NCBI GenBank assembly: GCA_021521415.1 | Contig: JAIQDT010000232.1 | Location: 2,228,189-2,292,188 of the forward strand | Length of the DNA: 64,000 nucleotides | Source of the DNA: Bidens hawaiensis | Lineage: Eukaryota; Streptophyta; Magnoliopsida; Asterales; Asteraceae | Direction of reading: 5' to 3' | Shown here: positions 55,143 through 64,000 of the stretch, in pieces | Position numbering within the stretch: the first letter of the stretch is position 1 | Layout of the letters: each line of letters starts with the position of its first letter | Program-made: the position numbers and the translations under genes | The notes under the pieces: model-generated | What the model saw: the letters and a program-made list of their open reading frames with translations, nothing else | What the model was told of the DNA's origin: nothing | Database searches by the model: none

Positions 55143-55633
55143 TGATGCAACGGTAAAACGAAAATGAATATCGAATCACGTTGATTCAACGAATACCCGT
55201 GATGAACTTCCGAAACCCCAAAATCCCACCCAAAGGTCAGGGAAAGTGAAGAGAGAAAAGTAATTATTATAAAATTGAAGTCTAACTTTTGGGATTACAT
55301 AACAAGCATATAAAAAGACTGCCAAATACGTAATGGGCCTATAATGGGCCATGGGCCAAACACAACCTAAAAAAACATAAAAACTGCTGAAAAAAGATAA
55401 AAAGGCCCAAAACTTTATTTAGGAGGCGTTTTTGGGCTTCGGACAGGGTCCAAACCGCCGTAGGCATTTGCCACAATGTGCTCCTCATCTCAAGCTTCGT
55501 TTTGCCTGGTAATGGGCTTGAAACGAAGCTTCGTGGGCCAAGTTATGCTCATTTTCGTGGGCCACCTTTTGTTGCGCGGTCTTGGGCCTCCAAATACGTA
55601 ATAGCTCGGTTTTCAATGCTTGGGGCCACATCA
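55143..55633 (-). repeat. Element H 3' LTR
   Basis: The sequence is 491 bp, starting TGATGCAACGG on the plus strand and ending GGCCACATCA. It adjoins the polypurine tract. Confidence 0.8.
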
Positions 55634-55639
55634 TTCCCC

Positions 55640-56896
55640 CCTGGATAGAAAAAAATCGACATCGAATCCATAGCATCTTGGTCATCAGAAGTGTCCCCGT
55701 AATAAGGTAGTAAATGCTTCACATTAAACACATCAGAACAACGATCGTGACTCGGCAGCTTTAAACGATAAGCATTTGAGTTATCTTCTCCACAATTTCA
55801 ACGGGTCCAATCTTCTTAGCTGATAACTTGTTGTACTCCCCAACAGAAAAACGCTCTTTTGTCAAAACAGCCCAGACAAAATCATCTTCTTCAAATTCAA
55901 CATGTCTTCGCTTTTGATCAGCAGCCTGCTTGTACTTTGAATTGGCTCGAACATGGTTGTCATGCACATCTTTGTGAATATCATGTAGCCCTTCAACAAA
56001 ATCTTTCACCTTTTTGGGTACAGAAACAGGAACAGGGGGTGACATCAGGTCAAGGGGTCCCCGTGGCTGAGCAGAATAAACCACTTGAAAAGGACTAAAC
56101 CGGTACATCGATTGACAACATGATTATGAGAAAACTCAGTTTGACATAACTTTTGATCCCAAGACTTCACATGATCACCCACAAGGCATCGTAAAAGATT
56201 ACCAAGGGACCGATTAACAACCTCTGTTTGCCCATCCGTTTGAGGGTGGTAGGTACTACTGAAGTTAAGCTGAGTGTTCACCATCTTCCACAGGCTGTGC
56301 TAAAAATGACTCAAGAAACGAGGTTCCCGATCAGAAAAAATAGAAGATGGTAAACCATGCAAACGATAGACATCCCAAAATAATAACTGAGCCACATTAA
56401 CTGCATCCGTCGTCTTCTTGCAAGGAATAAAGTGCACCATCTTAGAAAACCGATCAACCACAACAAAGATCGAATCGTTTCCCCTCTGAGTCCGTGGCAA
56501 CCCCAACACAAAATCCATACTAATATCATTTCAAGGGTGTGAAGGGACCGATAAAGGCATATAAAGACCCGCATTAGTAGCCGTGCCCTTTGAGACTTGG
56601 CAAATTCGACACCTTTTAACATAACGATCTACCTCTTTCTTCATAGCAGGCCAGAAGTAAGAAGACCGCACCAAATGTAAAGTACGGTCACGACCAACAT
56701 GACCCTCCCCATGTAACTCCTGAATAATTTTCAACCAAAGACTGGAGTTAGGAATACATAGCTGATTCCCTTGGAACAAAAACTCGTCATGCAAAATAAA
56801 GTCTGACTTCTGACCCGCTTGCACTTCCTGCAACACAACTGAAAAATACGGGTCAGTGGTTAACTGCTCACGAATAACATCCAACCCCCGGCACAT
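55640..56896 (-). pseudogene. Element H integrase
   Basis: The zinc site HVGRDRTLHLVR...CRICQ, a catalytic core with [13 protein letters not shown] and FSDREPRF, and [15 protein letters not shown] are visible. The C-terminal GPY-like segment (KLSAKKIGPVEIVEKI) follows, then FNVKHLLPYYGD and FFYPGGNDV. A stop lies near 56520-56530, a frameshift near 56100, and a change of frame near 55760. The last ~50 residues extend across 55633 into the LTR. No complete chromodomain is visible. Confidence 0.8.
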
Positions 56897-57055
56897 TGAT
56901 CCTCACAGAAACAAACAAATTTCCCCTCCTGCTCAAGGCATTAGCAACACGGTTTGAAACACCAGTTTTGTGTTTGACCACAAAAGTAAACTTTTCAAGA
57001 AAACCTAACCAACGCCCGTGTTTATGAGATATCTTGTATTGCGTGCGAATATGCC

Positions 57056-58900
57056 TTAGAGAATCATGATCAGTGAATAAAAAAACTCTTTATGAAACAA
57101 ATAGTGATGCCAATGCTGTACAGCTTGGACCACTGCATAAAACTCCAGGTCATAAGTACTATATCTCAACTTTTCCCCTGTTAACTTTTCACTAAAATAA
57201 GCAATTGGTCGACCCCCTTGATTGAGGACCCCGCCAATCCCAACCTTCGAGGCATCAGTATGAAGTTCAAAAACTTGTGAAAAGTTAGGCAATACCAGAA
57301 TTGGTGCGGTAGTGAGCTTTTCCTTGATAACCTGAAAAGCTAACTCTGCTCCCTCTGTCCATACAAACATCTTTCCCTTCATGCAATCTGTCATAGGGGC
57401 CATAATGGAACTGAAGTGTGGAATGAACCGCCTATAAAAAGAAGCAAGCCCATGAAAACTACGGACTTCAGTAATGGTGGTAGGAGTTGGCCAGTTTTGA
57501 ACAACTGCAACTTTAGACTCATCCACCTGTATACCATCACCTTAAATAACATACCCTAAGAACAAAACTTTAGGGGTCATGAACACACACTTCTTTGTTG
57601 CTGCATAGAAACTATCTATGCGAAGTAAGGCCAAAACCTCCCTAACATGTATGACGTGCTCACTAAAAGAAGCACTATAAATAAGAATATCATCAAAATA
57701 TACCACCACAAACTTCCCAATAAAAGGCCTGAGTAACTGATTCATCACACGCATAAAAGTACTAGGTGCGTTTGATAAACCAAAAGACATTACCAACCAC
57801 TCGTACAACCCTTCACGAGTCTTGAAGGCTGTTTTCCACTCATCCCCAGGTTTAAGGCGAATCTGGTAATAACCACTCTTCAAATCTAACTTTATGAAAA
57901 TAGTAGCACCACTAATTTGGTCAGCAAATCATCAAGTCGAGGAATAGGAAACCTGTACCTCACAGTAATCTTGTTGATTGCTCTAATATCAACACACATC
58001 CGCCAGGTGCCATCCTTCTTTGGAGTTAACAAAGCAGGAACAACACAAGGGCTCATACTTTCACGAACATGACCCTTAAAAATCAACTCCTCAACCTGTC
58101 TGCGCAACTCTTCATGCTCTCTCAGGCTCATCCTGTAATGTGGTATATTGGAAAATTGCGTGCTAGGCTCTAAATCAATATGATGTTGGATGTCTCGCAA
58201 AGGTGGCAACCCATCTGGCAATTCATCAGGGAAAACATCAGAAAATTCCTCAAGTAAAGGAATCATAGCTTCAGGAATTTCAACTTCCTCGGGTACCGGT
58301 TTCCCTATGAAAACAAACACGTTGTCTACCCCCACCAACTCATCTTCAAACTGACTAATAGTCAACAGGTTACGTGACTGCTTTGTGGATAGCTGCTTGG
58401 GCTTGCTAGGAACAAGCGTTATCTTTACCCCACTAAACATGAAGCTGTAAAAATTGAACCGCCCGTCATGTTCTATACTTCGATCATACTCCCAAGGTCT
58501 ACCCAACAACAAGTGACACGCATCCATAGGAACCACATCACACACAACATCATCTTTATATGTGGTCCCGATCGAAAAAGAAACAAGGGCCTTTTTAGAG
58601 ATCGTTACCTCTTCCCCCTTTTTAAGCCATTGAAGCTTGTAAGGCTTGTAGTGACTCTCCGTTTTCAAGGCCAACTTTTGAACTTCCTATTCAGAAATCA
58701 AATTGTCACAACTTCCAAAATCGATAACAAACGTGCAAACCTTCCCCAAAATGGTACATGTGGAGTGGAAGATGTTATGCTTAAGCCAGCCGTCTCCATC
58801 GGCCTTTGGTGTATAGCAAGAACGCCTCACCACCAAGTTCACCCCCACATCACCTGTCACAAACTCCTCCTCATACTCGGGTTCTTCATCATACATTGGG
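57056..58900 (-). pseudogene. pol: Element H protease, RT and RNase H
   Basis: The protease region has CTFVIDFGSCDNLIS (about 58700-58740), where the family motif is D-S/G-G-S, so the middle residue is changed to Phe. It continues to HLLLGRPWEYDR. RT begins near LEPSTQFSNIPHYRMS and has [25 protein letters not shown] and YFDDILIYS. RNase H has [13 protein letters not shown] and [13 protein letters not shown]. There is a frameshift near 57885-57895 and a stop near 57540. The catalytic Asp pair of RT is kept. Confidence 0.85.
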
Positions 58901-58979
58901 GCCTTTTCATATTCTTCATACTATTCATCTTCAGATTCAATAAGCAAATGCCTCTTACCCGCTTGTTTACAGTCAACTT

Positions 58980-59940
58980 GCGATGACCTGTCTCACCACA
59001 TGTGAAACACTTCACCCCGCTACTACTAGCCCCCTTAGAAGTCGACCCAGTGTTGTTGATCCCCGACCTCTGTTAACCAGGCACGACACAAGGTCCTCCA
59101 CCACCCGACCCCAAATTTCCTCCAGTAGGGGCTGGTGAATACGAACCGCCCACCCGACGGTTTTGTTATTCAAAAGCCAACGCCCGTTGGTGTGCCTCGG
59201 CAACTGTTATCGGATAAAAAATATTTACAGAGTCCATGATCTGAACCCTTAAACCCCCAATATACCAAGCAACGAGTTGTTCATCGGTTTCTTGAATATC
59301 ATTCCGAGCAACCAAATGATAAAACTCGGTCGTATAGTCGTCAACCGATCTAGATCCCAGCTTCAGATTCTGCAAATGTAGATACATCAACCGTTGAGAG
59401 TTATGAGGTAAAAAGTTCTCCCGCAAACACTTTCTCATCTTCGCCCATGTCATGATCCGTGACTTTCCGAGTCTATTTTGTGTCATCTTTAATTGTTGCC
59501 ACCATGCTGACGCCCTCCCACGTAGCCTGGTAGCTATCAAAGGTACCCGCTTATTTTCAGGAACCTCTCGGAATTCGAACACCTCTTCTACAATAACCAA
59601 TCAATCAATGAACCCTTCCAGATCCAAATTAGTCCCATCAAATTCTGGGATATCAGTTCGGATCCCAGCATCCCAACGTCGGTTGCCATCACCATGTACT
59701 TGCCTTGGTCCCCTTTCATACCCCTATTCGGAAGTCGAATCATCATAACCGAAAAATGGATTATCGAAGTCACGCCCTTCCCTGTTTTCAGGGGCCTGTC
59801 TTCTAAGATTCATCAAGTCAGCCATTCGATAATTGAGTTGATCGACGACTTGATCCAATCGTTGCTCCACCCTTTTCCAACTCTCGTTCATAAAGCTTAT
59901 CGAGCGGTCTCTATAGTCTCCTGGGAGGCATTTTGAGCCA
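58980..59940 (-). pseudogene. gag: Element H gag
   Basis: It includes PEFDGTNLDLEGFIDW, RASAWWQQLKMTQNRLG, MRKCLRENFLP and the CX2CX4H-type CFTCGETGHR (about 58990-59015) knuckle, whose last Cys is not visible. An in-frame stop and frameshifts lie near 59730, 59600 and 59165. The N-terminus lies near 59900 (MNESWKRVEQRLD). Confidence 0.75.
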
Positions 59941-59962
59941 GGAATACGGCTTTGATACCAAC

Positions 59963-60372
59963 TGATGCAGTGGTAAAACGAAATGAAGATCGAATCACGT
60001 TGATTCAACGAATACCCATGATGAACTTCCGAAACCCCAAAATCCCACCCAAAGGTAAGGGAAAGTGAAGAGAGAAAAGTAATTATTATAAAATTGAAGT
60101 CTAACTTTTGGGATTTCATTACAAGCATATAAAAAGACTTCCAAATACGAAATGGGCCTATAATGGGCCATGGGCCAAACACAAACCCAAAAACAAAACA
60201 TAAAAACTGCTGAGATAAGATAAAAAGTCCCAAAACTTTATTTAGGAGGCGTTTTTGGGCTTCGGACATGGGCCAAACCATCATAGGCATTTGCCACAAT
60301 GGGCTCCTTGTCTCAAGCTTCGTTTTGACTGGTCTTCATAATAGCATGGTCTTCAATGCTTGGGCCCACTCA
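59963..60372 (-). repeat. Element H 5' LTR
   Basis: The sequence is 410 bp, matching the left LTR except for an internal loss of about 80 bp near the GGGCC end. The minus-strand PBS lies immediately to its left. Confidence 0.8.
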
Positions 60373-61330
60373 CTTTTTCATTAAAGAGGTTGTGGCTAAG
60401 CATGGAGTGTCGTTATAAATAGTGTCTGATAGGGATACTTGATTTACTTTGAGGTTTTGGAAGAAGTTCCATGAAGCTATGGAAACGAGGTTGAACATCA
60501 GTACGACGTATCATCCCCAAACAGATGGACAGTCTAAAAGGACGATCCAAACTCTTGAGGATATGCTACGTGCTTGTGTTTTAGATTTTGGTGGAAGTTG
60601 GGATGATCATTTGCATATGGCAGAAATTTCCTATATCAATAGTTACCATTCAAGTATTGGTATGCCACCATTTGAAATGCTCTATGGTAGACGATGTAGA
60701 ACCCCGGTTTGTTGGGGGGAGATTGGACAGAAAGAAATGGGAAGTTTAGAAGTTGTCCAAGAAACATCTTCGAAGTTCGATCAGATTAAAGCAAGAATGA
60801 AAGCGGCTCAGAACAGACAGAAGTCGTATGCTGATAAGCGGCGACGACCGATTGAGTTTAACGTTGGTAACAACGTGATGCTTAAGGTCTTGCCATGGAA
60901 GGGAATCATCCGTTTTAGGAAGGGAGGAAAATTGAGTCCAAGATACATTGGACCGTATAAGATTATAGATTGCATGGGTGAAGTAGCTTATAAGCTGGAT
61001 TTACCAGATGAGTTAGAAGGAATTCATTCAACCTTCCATGTTTCTCACTTGAGGAAATGTCTAGCTGGTGATACGTGTCATGTGTCATTGATGGACATCG
61101 AGGTTAATGAACAGCTAAACTACATTTAGCAACCGATAGAGATTGTTGATCGCAAGGAGACGCAGCTCTGTCACAAGGTTATACCTTTGGTAAAAGTGAT
61201 ATGGAAACATCACAGGGGATCAGATACTACTTGGGAAGCTGAGGATGAAATGCGCAAGTTTTACCCTAGTCTGTTTAAGTATAGGTTAGGTTTCGGCGAC
61301 GAAACCTCTTTAAGGAGGGAAGACTTGTAA
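60373..61330 (+). pseudogene. pol: Element E integrase C-terminus and chromodomain
   Basis: The frame resumes after H with FIKEVVAKHG, two stops (near 60415 and 60440), then [40 protein letters not shown] and the GPY module [14 protein letters not shown]. After LNYI a TAG (61127-61129) precedes the chromodomain-like tail QPIEIVDRKE...IPLVKVIWKHHRG..TTWEAEDEM, ending in a TAA that overlaps the first bases of the LTR. The chromodomain targets integration to modified chromatin in this lineage. Confidence 0.85.
61306..61325 (+). other. Polypurine tract region of element E
   Basis: AAGGAGGGAAGACT lies directly before the LTR start TGTAACATCCCC. Confidence 0.8.
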
Positions 61331-62093
61331 CATCCCCAAATTTTGAATAATAATATTGTATATTGACTCATTATGACAGAAAAGTTTGCTTGAGTTAACA
61401 AATAAATAGTAAAATAGTGAAAAGGGAAAGATAAGTAGACTAATTAGATGGAATTAAACATGGACTAAAAAGGAAAGATGGGCCTTAGGTCCATGGGCTT
61501 AAAGGAGTATAAATACCCCCTTAAACACTAATCCTTTCCATTTACATCCATCTTCTCCATTCTACACCATAAAACACACACACACATTCCCATAATCGGC
61601 CGCAAAAAAGAAGTGAGATCCAAGATCAAACGAGCCAAGATTCTTAATTTATCCTAGATATTCATGCTAGTTGCACGATCCAAGCTCATAACCAAGCTAA
61701 CCGCGACCACACCGAACACATAAAGGTATGCCTTTTACCTTTAAAGTTACGTTTTTATGATTGGTTTGCTATGAAAATTCACCCTAGAGTAGATCGGTTC
61801 TAGATACTTTATAAAAATGCAATCTTGATGATTAAAATGAACTTAATGGACTTATGGCAATATACGGCTCATAGATAAACCCTAGATATAGAATATAACG
61901 TTTTAACCCTATAAAGGTTTAAGCTTATGTCTAAAACAGGTTAGATCTTGAAGCCATGATGATAATGGGTGTATGATGGTTAATTATGGTAGTGAAAAAT
62001 GGTTAAGTTCATGATATAAACCATACAATGGTTAACTGAGCTAGGAAGAAATGTTAAGATGGAAAACAATTGAGTTGAAAGCATCAGATGTGG

Positions 62094-62285
62094 GGTTCTC
62101 GGCGACCTGAGTTCTAGGTCACGAGTCCCCAGGGAGTTCTCAGTAATCTGAGTTCTCTGCCAAAGGTTCTCGGTCCAAACGAGGGTTCTCGGTCAAACTG
62201 AGGGTTCTCGGTCAGACCTGATAGTTCTCGATCAAACCGAGGGTTCTCGGTCAACATGGGTTCTCTGCTTGGGAGTTTTCGGCCA
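62094..62285. repeat. GGTTCTCGGTC tandem tract in element E's LTR
   Basis: GGTTCTCGGTCAAACCGAG-type units of about 24-25 bp are repeated about seven times with decay at the edges. Confidence 0.85.
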
Positions 62286-62699
62286 CCCCATTTCTGTTGG
62301 GTTTGGGCATGAACCCAGTTGGGCCCACTTCAAAGGGGTTGTTGGGCCTGACTTAACTAAGTTCACACGGTGTTAAGCCCGTATCTAAATTAAAATTGAC
62401 CAGCCCATTGTCTTAAGCTTAGCAAGCAAGCCCAACTTAGAAAATACATTGGGTAACAAAAATACCGACTAGGTTAATTATACAGTTAATTAACAAATAT
62501 ATATTTAACAGTTAGCCGGGCTCAGGTAAGGAAGGGAATAACGATTAACGGTGAACGCAACAGGATCCAGGTGAGTTTCTAGCCCCATTTCCTTGTTATG
62601 TTTTCGAGGCTGTGTGAATACTCGATGTGATAGTTAATACACTTACCTTAAATGGTAAGTGTATGTCATGTATGATTTATATGTTATGTATATATATCT

Positions 62700-62860
62700 T
62701 GAATGTGAATGAAAGCTTGTTGGTACGTGAACGATCTTCGGATATTGCACGTACTAACGAGGGAGGTATGTATATGATGAATGAAAGCTTGTCGTTACGT
62801 GAACGATCTTCGGATATTGCACATATTAACAAGGGAGGTATGTATATGATATTTAAATGT
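62700..62860. repeat. Tandem duplication of about 72 bp in element E's LTR
   Basis: Two copies of a unit containing GTGAACGATCTTCGGATATT and GGAGGTATGTATATGAT, with a few substitutions. Confidence 0.85.
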
Positions 62861-62961
62861 GAATGATAGATATATGTACAACGTATGAATATGTACGAAA
62901 GATTAATGAAAGTATATGTATGTTATTGTTATGTAAAGATAGTATGCACGAAGATGAAGAA

Positions 62962-63202
62962 AGAGGGATCAGACCCTAATAATATCTGTGATAAAGAAGA
63001 AAGGGATCAGACCCTAATCTTATATGAGATAGAGAAGTAAAAAAGCGATTAGACCCTAATAATATCTGAGATAGACAAGAAAGGGATCAGACACTAATAA
63101 TATCTGAGATAGACAAAGGAATGAGGGATCATACCCTAATAATATCTGAGATAGACAATGAAAGAGGGATCAGACCCTAATAATATCTGAGATAGAAAGG
63201 AC

Positions 63203-63238
<36 letters not shown>
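62962..63238. repeat. 39-41 bp minisatellite (six units) and (TA)n tract
   Basis: Six units of GGGATCAGACCCTAATAATA followed by TCTGAGATAGA-like sequence (62962-63200), then a (TA)n run at about 63205-63238. Confidence 0.9.
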
Positions 63239-63241
<3 letters not shown>

Positions 63242-63686
63242 TGGAAGTAATAAATTATGTACGTATGTATGAAGTTATGTAATGAAAGTAAAATAGTAAA
63301 GTAATTATTATGTATCTTCGGATCCATAATTGAAGGTAAGAGTACGTATTATATGATATGTGATTAACTAGAACTCACTCAGCGTAGCTGACTTTTAGTA
63401 TGCATGCAGGCTAATCGACTAAGACAGCTGGCTTGAGGGAGACAGCTGGCTTGAGGGAGACACGTGGCAGAAGAATAAGAGTCTGGCATCTAAAGACTGA
63501 TCATGTTTCATATTTAATGTTTTAAATTTGAAAGACAAGAATGTTTTAAGACAAGTTATGGATTATTATTGTAATGTTATGAAATTTTTATATTCCGTGT
63601 AAAGTTTTAATTAACTCTGATATTTAGAACTGTGTTTGTGAATAAATCCAACATCCAATGTGAGGCACTGGTAACGGGGCCTTACA

Positions 63687-64000
63687 TTAAATTAAAAGTT
63701 GGATCGTTCTTAGAAACGTACCATGTCCCCGACAACGGCACCAGAAACTTTGATGTGCTTATGCGTGCGTAGTAAAATATAAAGGATGGATATTTTTTGA
63801 ATTTAGCTTTCGCATAAGATCGTGTTTTAAATTTATAGAAAAGATTTCTACTAAGAACAAACACACACAAAATAGGCAAGTGTACCTATCGTATATGTAG
63901 AATAGTATTGGTAAGAACCAAGTATCGATCCGAAGGCAAATATATTTCTAGTAATAAATATTCGTTTTAATTCAATCGGAGAGTTTAGTAATTTTGAGGG
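63687..64000 (-). mobile_element. Tat-like gypsy element I: PBS and start of LTR (partial)
   Basis: Minus-strand TGGTGCCGTTGTCGGGGA (about 63726-63743) is a typical Tat/Athila primer-binding site. The LTR begins at 63751 as TGATGTGC on the plus strand, with the same terminus as element D (TGATGTGCAAAAC). It includes CAAGTGTACCTATCG (about 63877-63891) and GTATCGATCCGAAGG, shared in pattern with D's LTR. Element E is inserted just inside this PBS. The rest lies beyond the window. Confidence 0.8.

Larger units (their letters stand above)
55143..60372 (-). mobile_element. Element H: Ty3/gypsy element (CRM/Reina-like chromovirus), decayed
   Basis: LTRs are at 55143-55633 and 59963-60372 (410 bp, with about 80 bp missing compared with the left one). 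They have TGATG...TCA ends, a minus-strand PBS TGGTATCAAAGC at about 59949-59960 and a minus-strand polypurine tract AGGGGGGAA at 55634-55645. Gag, protease, RT, RNase H and integrase are recognisable in gypsy order. The coding sequence carries several frameshifts and stops. The integrase tail reads on into the 3' LTR, as in CRM-type chromoviruses. Confidence 0.85.
53615..63686 (+). mobile_element. Element E: Tekay-like chromovirus (Ty3/gypsy), 5' part lost
   Basis: From RT onward the order RT, RNase H, integrase, chromodomain, PPT and 3' LTR is visible on the plus strand. The gag, protease and first half of RT are absent; they should lie left of element C but are not found next to C's broken left end. 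Element H (55143-60372) splits the integrase. The LTR starts TGTAACATCCCC and ends GGGCCTTACA. The gypsy order, chromodomain and LTR style support the Tekay/Del lineage. Confidence 0.85.
61326..63686 (+). repeat. Element E 3' LTR (2,361 bp)
   Basis: TGTAACATCCCC to GGGCCTTACA. TATAAATA at about 61508-61516 is a plausible TATA box. It contains three tandem-repeat tracts (62094-62285, about 62700-62850 and 62962-63200) and a (TA)n run. The 5' LTR is not present for comparison. Confidence 0.85.

Noticed and set aside
58468..58986. 172-codon plus-strand ORF
   Set aside because: Antisense shadow of element H protease/RT.

Overview
The window is repeat-dense eukaryotic plant DNA, almost entirely nested LTR retrotransposons. 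Spliceosomal introns, a Helitron, a SINE and plant-type Ty1/copia (Sirevirus-like) and Ty3/gypsy (Tekay-like and Tat/Athila-like) elements indicate a flowering plant. The style of the copia proteins and of the LTRs suggests Asteraceae, which is inference from family resemblance only. No intact host gene was found. Host-derived sequence is limited to a fragment of an RPA-like OB-fold gene (about 25160-25863) and a FIP1 polyadenylation-factor fragment carried inside a Helitron (about 30659-31640).

Left block (1-24452). Element B is a minus-strand Sirevirus-like copia element with its 5' LTR at 24055-24452, followed leftward by gag, pol, a 2.1-kb spacer and a second large ORF (ORF2). Its ORF2 was split by element A, a complete 12,540-bp plus-strand relative (1459-13998) with 466-bp LTRs that differ at 3 positions by eye and a 5-bp target duplication (gtaac). 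B's ORF2 is cut again at about 627/628 by the LTR end of an unidentified element that leaves the window.

Middle block (24453-26567) is low-coding DNA with microsatellites, a 37-bp tandem duplication, a possible tRNA-derived SINE and the RPA-like fragment.

Right block (26568-63686). Element C, a third and decayed member of the A/B family on the minus strand, runs from its 5' LTR (53206-53614) to about 26568, where its 3' end is missing. C was hit by (i) D, a Tat/Athila-like non-autonomous LTR element (27666-38420, TSD gtcct) whose 3' LTR holds a 4,323-bp Helitron (29051-33373); (ii) G, a gag-protease-only Tat/Athila-type element (43615-49284, TSD acagc); and (iii) a 389-bp SINE with a 15-bp TSD (49541-49929). 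C itself sits in the reverse-transcriptase region of E, a plus-strand Tekay-like chromovirus (to 63686, with chromodomain and a 2.36-kb 3' LTR). E was also hit in its integrase by H, a minus-strand gypsy element (55143-60372). E is in turn inserted beside the primer-binding site of another Tat-like element whose LTR begins at 63751.

The most interesting system is the A/B/C copia family. (1) A large extra ORF of about 943 codons lies downstream of pol and has no recognised enzymatic domain. (2) A branch-point-like CTAAC and a 3' splice acceptor are conserved just before the ORF2 ATG in all three copies. (3) A second candidate splice pair lies in gag and at the gag/pol boundary; both sites fall on codon boundaries and would fuse Gag to Pol in frame. 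(4) Arrays of GCGAAGTT and AACTTCGC inverted repeats sit in the LTRs, leaders and pre-ORF2 spacers of every copy. Together these suggest a retrotransposon that uses alternative splicing to express Gag, Gag-Pol and an accessory protein, and that carries a family-specific structured cis-element. All expression claims are inference from sequence.
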